Part shown: in pieces, positions 5,573 to 8,518 of the stretch
Layout: every line of letters begins with the position of its first letter
How positions within the stretch are numbered: the stretch's first letter is position 1
DNA from: Deltaproteobacteria bacterium
Lineage (GTDB): Bacteria > Desulfobacterota_B > Binatia > Bin18
Length of the DNA stretch: 8,518 nt
Reading direction: 5' to 3'
Assembly: GCA_012271025.1 (NCBI GenBank)
Contig: JAAXHF010000204.1
Location: 1 to 8,518, forward strand
Made by a program: the position numbers and the translations under genes
Notes under the pieces: model-generated
Told to the model about the DNA's origin: nothing
Databases searched by the model: none
What the model saw: only the letters and a program-made list of their open reading frames with translations

Positions 5573-5601
5573 AAAGTAATGCTCTCGATCCTCAATGTCA
5601 A
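5573..5601 (-). promoter_or_regulatory. Predicted promoter of the ferritin-like gene
   Basis: On the minus strand, TTGACA (5601-5596) and TACTTT (5578-5573) are separated by exactly 17 bases. Transcription would start near 5566, giving a leader of about 40 bases that contains the strong ribosome site. The nearest Fur box (5636-5662) is upstream of the -35 rather than over the core promoter. Confidence 0.65.
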
Positions 5602-5635
5602 GCCCATTTTCGCGCTAAGTTATTGATTTTATTGA

Positions 5636-5662
5636 AGAAAATGATTCTGAAAATCATTTTCA
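5636..5662. promoter_or_regulatory. Fur box 1 (two overlapping dimer sites)
   Basis: TGAAAATCATTTTCA (5648-5662) is a perfect 7-1-7 palindrome. TGATTCTGAAAATCA (5642-5656) is a second site with one mismatched pair, shifted by six bases. This is the overlap expected when two Fur dimers bind opposite faces of the DNA. Confidence 0.85.
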
Positions 5663-5680
5663 ACCAGAAGCAAAAACGAT

Positions 5681-5699
5681 ATTGAAATCCATTTTCAAT
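5681..5699. promoter_or_regulatory. Fur box 2
   Basis: ATTGAAATCCATTTTCAAT is a 19-base inverted repeat with one mismatched pair, of the same TGAAAAT/ATTTTCA type as its neighbours. Its centre is 35 bases from that of box 1. Confidence 0.8.
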
Positions 5700-5723
5700 T
5701 AGAAACACCATCCATGAATTGAT

Positions 5724-5742
5724 ATTGAAAAGCATTTTCAAT
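5724..5742. promoter_or_regulatory. Fur box 3
   Basis: ATTGAAAAGCATTTTCAAT is a 19-base inverted repeat with one mismatched pair, with further symmetrical flanks (GAATTGAT left, TCAATTC right). It is the box nearest the plus-strand transcript that reads toward the imelysin operon and probably overlaps that promoter, although I cannot fix its -10 and -35 with confidence. Confidence 0.82.
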
Positions 5743-5763
5743 TCATCTCGGAAAGGACGCCAT

Positions 5764-5775
5764 ATGGGACCCTAG
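5764..5775 (+). other. Three-codon mini-ORF (Met-Gly-Pro-stop) with its own ribosome site
   Basis: GGAAAGGA (5750-5757) is placed six bases before ATG GGA CCC TAG. It lies in the candidate leader between Fur box 3 and the terminator. It may be chance, but the spacing is that of a real start site. Confidence 0.25.
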
Positions 5776-5833
5776 TCTGTAGTGCACAGGACCGGTGACA
5801 AGAGCTGAAGAGCGGCCAGAGGTATGCACCCAG

Positions 5834-5868
5834 AGCCCGTGGAGACATCGTCTTCGCGGGCTTTTTTT
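5834..5868 (+). terminator. Rho-independent terminator upstream of the 71-aa gene
   Basis: AGCCCG (5834-5839) pairs with CGGGCT (5857-5862). The stem continues through a T-G wobble and six more pairs to a three-base loop (ATC), and seven Ts follow at 5862-5868. It is oriented to stop plus-strand transcription before the genes that follow, and it lies 39 bases before the next ATG. Confidence 0.88.
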
Positions 5869-5906
5869 GTGCCATTCAGGCTCAGTCGGAACAGGAGGAA
5901 GAACCG

Positions 5907-6122
5907 ATGGAAAAAATCCAGGACAACAACACGGTCATTTTTATGAACAAGCGTGGGCTTTCCACCCGGATCTGTCTGCGCGGCAGTGTGGCCGTGTGTG
6001 TCGGGCATACCTGTGTGTCGCTCCGCAAGTCGGATTTTCTCGATCTGGCGGAAATTATCATGGCCACCCAACAACACCTGCTTGAGCACGACGGCTTTGG
6101 ACATGGCCAAACGAAGCACTGA
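5907..6122 (+). CDS. Small unrecognised protein of the imelysin operon (71 aa)
   Basis: The ATG at 5907 has a strong AGGAGGA (5893-5899) seven bases upstream. The protein starts MEKIQDNNTVIFMNKRGLS and contains a compact segment with two cysteines and a conserved-looking strand-turn-strand-helix pattern (STRICLRGSVAVCVGHTCV, then SLRKSDFLDLAEIIMATQ). Cys residues lie at 23, 31 and 36. The tail is His-rich (LLEHDGFGHGQTKH). There is no signal peptide, so it is likely cytosolic. Its layout recalls small uncharacterised proteins with a beta hairpin followed by an L-x-x-x-DF-l helix, but I cannot name a family. It sits 34 bases before the first imelysin gene and shares its upstream Fur boxes, suggesting a role in iron handling or its sensing. 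Confidence 0.75.
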   Translation: MEKIQDNNTVIFMNKRGLSTRICLRGSVAVCVGHTCVSLRKSDFLDLAEIIMATQQHLLEHDGFGHGQTKH

Positions 6123-6156
6123 GCCGGTCGGCACCTGAACCCGGGAAGGAGATTGT

Positions 6157-7797
6157 ATGAAGAAGTCAATTTTGATGATGTTTGCGGGCCTGCTTTTCAG
6201 CGCAATGCCAGCCTTCGGCGGCATTTATGTCAACCTGGAGAACCCGGCCAACGGGACGAGTGCCAGCGGAGTGACGATCATTTCCGGCTGGGCCTTCAGC
6301 GATAGCGGTGCCGTTACGGTATCGCTGCGCGTCAACGGAAAAACCACCGAGACCAGAGTGCTGTGCTGCGGGCCGCGTCAAGACGTCATGGATAACCACC
6401 AAGGGGCGCCGCTCAATAGCAGCTTCGTCCTGTTGTACAACTACGGCGTGCTGCCCACGGGCGTCCACACCGTCGGCGTCGAAGTCAGCGCCGAGGGCGA
6501 GGAGTCGGTCATTGCCGAGAGCAGCGTCAGCGTGGTGAGACCGGCCGACGCCGAGTTTCTCAGTTCGCTCTCGATCGACAATGCCAGGGCCCACGTACAT
6601 GATGGCGAAATCCATATCACCGAAGCCGAAGCAACCCCAGAAGGCGGTACGCCGGTGACAACAGACCTGACCCTGTCCTACCACGTCAGCCGCCAGGGGT
6701 TTGGCATCGACATGGCTCAGGATGCCCTCGATCCCGAGTCCCCCTACGATGCGTTGGAACTGTTAGAGTCTGTCGGCCACGCCATTTTCGACACCTATGA
6801 GGCGCTGAATGAAGCGACGATAGACCCGGATGCGTCCGACACGGGCAGAACGGTGGACACGAGCACCCTGCACGCGGCGGTCCATACCTTTGTCGGGACG
6901 AGCGCCGGAAGTCAGATGGCGGCTGTTGAGCTGCTGCCCGTCGTCCAAGCCGTCTGGCGGAATGCGCGGGTCCCCTGGGAGCAGAGCGAGGCGTTTCTGT
7001 TCGGGCCGGTGAGTGATGACGAGCACGACCCCTTCCTGGATACCTGGCCGCTCAACGTCACCGACCTCGAAGCGATCATCGCCTCCAGCGATGACATTGC
7101 GACCCTCGAGCTGGCCGACGATGTCCAGGGCTTCCACGCCCTGGAATATCTGCTGTTCCAGGATAAGGACGGAGACACCGCCCCGGCCGCGATTGTGGCC
7201 GGCTTTGCCGCCGACGAACGCAGGCGAACCTACGCGCGGACTGTGGTCGGTCTCTTTGCCCGCCACACCCAGGAACTCCTCAACAGTTGGGACCCGGCAG
7301 GCGACGATTTTGTGCACACACTGGCCCTGGCCGGCCGTGGCAGTGCGACCTACACCGACCAGAAAGCGGCCGTGCAGGAGCTGGTCAACGGCATGATCGG
7401 GATTGCTGACGAGGTGGCCAACACCAAACTGGCGGTGCCCCTCACCGACCAGAGCACGGCGGAAGAGGAGTCCCGCTTCAGCAATAATTCCAGGCGCGAT
7501 TTCATCAACAATCTGCACAGTATCAACAACGTCTATGAGGGCCGCTTTGACCAGACTGACGCCACCTCGACGGGCGTGACGGACTTTGTCGCCAATCAAG
7601 ACCCCGCCCTCGACGCACGGGTGCGGACGGCGATCCGTGACGCCATGGCGGCAGTCATCGCCATCCCCGAGCCGTTTGGCCAGAGCATCATGAGCCATCG
7701 CGCGACTGTCCAAGCCGCGGTCGAGGCAGCCCAGCACTTGCAGGCGACGCTGGAAGACATTCTTCCCGTTGTCCAGGCGGCGAGCTTCACCCACTGA
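6157..7797 (+). CDS. Imelysin-like (peptidase M75 fold) periplasmic iron-regulated protein with N-terminal beta-sandwich (546 aa)
   Basis: GGGAAGGAG (6143-6151) precedes the ATG by five bases. Residues 1-21 are a signal peptide (MKKSILMMFAGLLFSAMPAFG). Residues 22-128 form a small beta-rich, Ig-like domain (VNLENPANGTSASG, GWAFSD, VLCCGPRQDVM with C70-C71, GVHTVGVEV). A linker follows, then an imelysin domain from about 195 to the end. Imelysin signatures are WEQSEAFLFGPV (274-285) and GFHALEYLLF (325-334), which contains the GxHxxE metal-site motif (H327, E330). Family members (IrpA, ICMP, EfeO/EfeM relatives) are envelope proteins linked to iron uptake; despite the name, peptidase activity is doubtful. 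Here the three Fur boxes upstream and the ferritin gene next door support an iron role. The N-terminal domain is an accessory not present in classical EfeO. A near-duplicate gene follows after 65 bases. Confidence 0.92.
   Translation: MKKSILMMFAGLLFSAMPAFGGIYVNLENPANGTSASGVTIISGWAFSDSGAVTVSLRVNGKTTETRVLCCGPRQDVMDNHQGAPLNSSFVLLYNYGVLPTGVHTVGVEVSAEGEESVIAESSVSVVRPADAEFLSSLSIDNARAHVHDGEIHITEAEATPEGGTPVTTDLTLSYHVSRQGFGIDMAQDALDPESPYDALELLESVGHAIFDTYEALNEATIDPDASDTGRTVDTSTLHAAVHTFVGTSAGSQMAAVELLPVVQAVWRNARVPWEQSEAFLFGPVSDDEHDPFLDTWPLNVTDLEAIIASSDDIATLELADDVQGFHALEYLLFQDKDGDTAPAAIVAGFAADERRRTYARTVVGLFARHTQELLNSWDPAGDDFVHTLALAGRGSATYTDQKAAVQELVNGMIGIADEVANTKLAVPLTDQSTAEEESRFSNNSRRDFINNLHSINNVYEGRFDQTDATSTGVTDFVANQDPALDARVRTAIRDAMAAVIAIPEPFGQSIMSHRATVQAAVEAAQHLQATLEDILPVVQAASFTH
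6229..6269 (+). repeat. 41-base exact repeat, copy A (imelysin gene 1)
   Basis: This segment is identical to 7941-7981 and marks the start of the duplicated domain in the two imelysin genes. It encodes VNLENPANGTSAS. Similarity continues at lower identity for several hundred bases. Confidence 0.85.
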
Positions 7798-7862
7798 GCG
7801 ACCTGAGGACCAAATGAGGGAGAGACTGCCCTGAGCGGCCCATCCCCCACAGGACGACCACA

Positions 7863-8518
7863 ATGAAAAAGGCAAGCGTTTTTGGAGCCCTGCTTATCTC
7901 GGCCCTCCTCAGCGCTCTTCCCGCCTTGGCCGCTATTCAGGTCAACCTGGAGAACCCGGCCAACGGGACGAGTGCCAGCGGGCTGACGCTCATTTCCGGC
8001 TGGGCCTTCAGCGACAGCGGCGCCGCAGTCACGGTATTGCTGCGCGTCAACGGGAAAACCACCGAGACCACCGTGCTGTGCTGCGGGCCGCGTCAAGACG
8101 TCATGGATATGCACCCAGCGGCGCCGCTTCACAGCGGCTTCGGCCTGTTGTGGAACTATGGCGTGTTGCCCTCGGGCGTCCACACCCTCGGCGTCGAGGT
8201 CAGCGCCGAGGGCGAGGAATCGGTGATTGCGGACAGCAGCGTCAGCGTGGTGAGACCGGCCGACGCCAAGTTTCTCAATTCGCTCTCAATCGACAATGCC
8301 ACGGCCGAAATACACGACGACACCATCCTCATTACCGGAGCCGAGGCAACCCCACAGCACCCGGAAGACGCCGCCTCAGTGACAACCGACCTGACCCTGT
8401 CCTACCACACCAGCCGGCAGGGGTTTGGCATCGACATGGCCCAGGATGACCTGGGTCCCATGCAGTCCCCTTACGATGCGTCGGAGCTGTTGGCGGATGT
8501 GGCCGACACCATTTTCGC
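7863..8518 (+). CDS. Second imelysin-like protein, tandem paralogue (5' part, runs off the right edge)
   Basis: The ATG at 7863 has AGGA at 7851-7854 eight bases before it and opens a frame with no stop to the window end (218 full codons). Residues 1-23 are a signal peptide (MKKASVFGALLISALLSALP, ending ALA). The mature part matches the preceding protein almost residue for residue through the beta-sandwich domain (VNLENPANGTSASG, TTVLCCGPRQDVMD, GVEVSAEGEESVIA) and into the linker (SYHTSRQGFGIDMAQDDL). It contains small insertions, including an additional Ala in SGAAVTV and QHPEDAA in the linker. The imelysin domain itself is expected beyond 8518. It is separated from the first copy by 65 bases without a terminator, so the two form one operon. 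Whether the second copy keeps the GxHxxE motif cannot be seen here. Confidence 0.88.
   Translation, partial: MKKASVFGALLISALLSALPALAAIQVNLENPANGTSASGLTLISGWAFSDSGAAVTVLLRVNGKTTETTVLCCGPRQDVMDMHPAAPLHSGFGLLWNYGVLPSGVHTLGVEVSAEGEESVIADSSVSVVRPADAKFLNSLSIDNATAEIHDDTILITGAEATPQHPEDAASVTTDLTLSYHTSRQGFGIDMAQDDLGPMQSPYDASELLADVADTIF
7941..7981 (+). repeat. 41-base exact repeat, copy B (imelysin gene 2)
   Basis: Identical to 6229-6269. The signal-peptide codons just before it are clearly diverged, so identity begins sharply at the mature domain. Confidence 0.85.

Larger units (their letters stand above)
5748..5868 (+). ncRNA. Candidate Fur-controlled small RNA or attenuated leader
   Basis: Between Fur box 3 and the first gene of the imelysin operon lies about 120 bases of non-coding DNA that ends in a strong intrinsic terminator. 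Before that terminator the RNA can form an outer stem GTGCA/TGCAC (5782-5786 with 5825-5829) enclosing GG-A-CCG/CGGCC (5789-5794 with 5813-5817). It could be an iron-starvation small RNA in the manner of RyhB or PrrF, or a leader whose terminator controls read-through into the operon. I match it to no known riboswitch class, and its 5' end is a guess. Confidence 0.4.

Noticed and set aside
5527..5607. N-terminal extension of the ferritin-like protein by 27 residues
   Set aside because: The extension runs through the predicted -10 and transcription start, and AAAGGAG fits the ATG at 5526.
5018..5626. Plus-strand frame of 202 codons across the ferritin region
   Set aside because: It is antisense to the ferritin-like gene and runs through its promoter; the product has an implausible composition.
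5636..5742. CRISPR-like or iteron-like array
   Set aside because: The three repeated units are palindromic Fur boxes with unequal spacing and no spacers or replication gene.
5748..5868. Known riboswitch class (Mn, NiCo, cobalamin, FMN)
   Set aside because: I could not match any consensus core, so only an unnamed structured RNA is reported.
5795..6085. Plus-strand frame of 96 codons overlapping the 71-aa gene
   Set aside because: It reads through the terminator hairpin in another frame and has no ribosome site, while the 5907 start has a strong one.
6763..7875. Long minus-strand frame of 370 codons
   Set aside because: It lies opposite the imelysin gene. Such frames arise from GC-rich codon bias and this one shows no family motif or start signal.

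Overview
The window looks like chromosomal DNA of a high-GC Gram-negative bacterium. It encodes a signal-peptide outer-membrane barrel, periplasmic proteins and Fur-type iron boxes, and has tRNA genes without an encoded CCA end. I cannot place the species from sequence alone; a deep-branching proteobacterium-like or Desulfobacterota/Tectomicrobia-like lineage is a guess.

Layout. Bases 1-234 (minus) hold the 5' part of a coiled-coil protein gene. Two tRNA genes follow on the same strand: tRNA-Arg(ACG) at 291-365 and tRNA-Ser(GCT) at 515-601, with a likely promoter at 633-661. A Fur box at 693-717 then starts a plus-strand operon: a small Com-like zinc-ribbon protein (722-931), a coiled-coil outer-membrane porin (1032-2477), a periplasmic FMN-binding protein (2455-3045), a four-helix membrane protein with intramembrane histidines (3052-3636), an ApbE-type FAD:protein FMN transferase (3638-4639) and an unrecognised 119-residue protein (4662-5021). 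A terminator for the opposite strand lies at 4997-5029, and a ferritin-like gene runs on the minus strand (5065-5526). The intergenic stretch 5527-5906 is dense in regulation: the ferritin promoter, three Fur boxes, and a plus-strand hairpin terminator about 90 bases past the last Fur box. It is followed by a 71-residue protein gene (5907-6122) and two tandem imelysin-like iron-regulated proteins with an N-terminal beta-sandwich domain (6157-7797, and 7863 to the window end, partial).

How it fits together. The window reads as an iron-homeostasis locus with Fur sites at the head of two operons and ferritin storage between them. The most interesting proposal is that the first operon is a Fur-controlled extracytosolic flavin electron-transfer module (porin, flavinylated periplasmic protein, putative haem membrane partner, flavin transferase). 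It could serve periplasmic ferric reduction or uptake during iron starvation. The second operon (imelysins) would work in the same compartment. Ferritin stores iron in the cytosol and may be regulated in the opposite sense through the upstream Fur array. The presence of the genes and Fur boxes is read from the sequence; the ferric-reductase role is inference.
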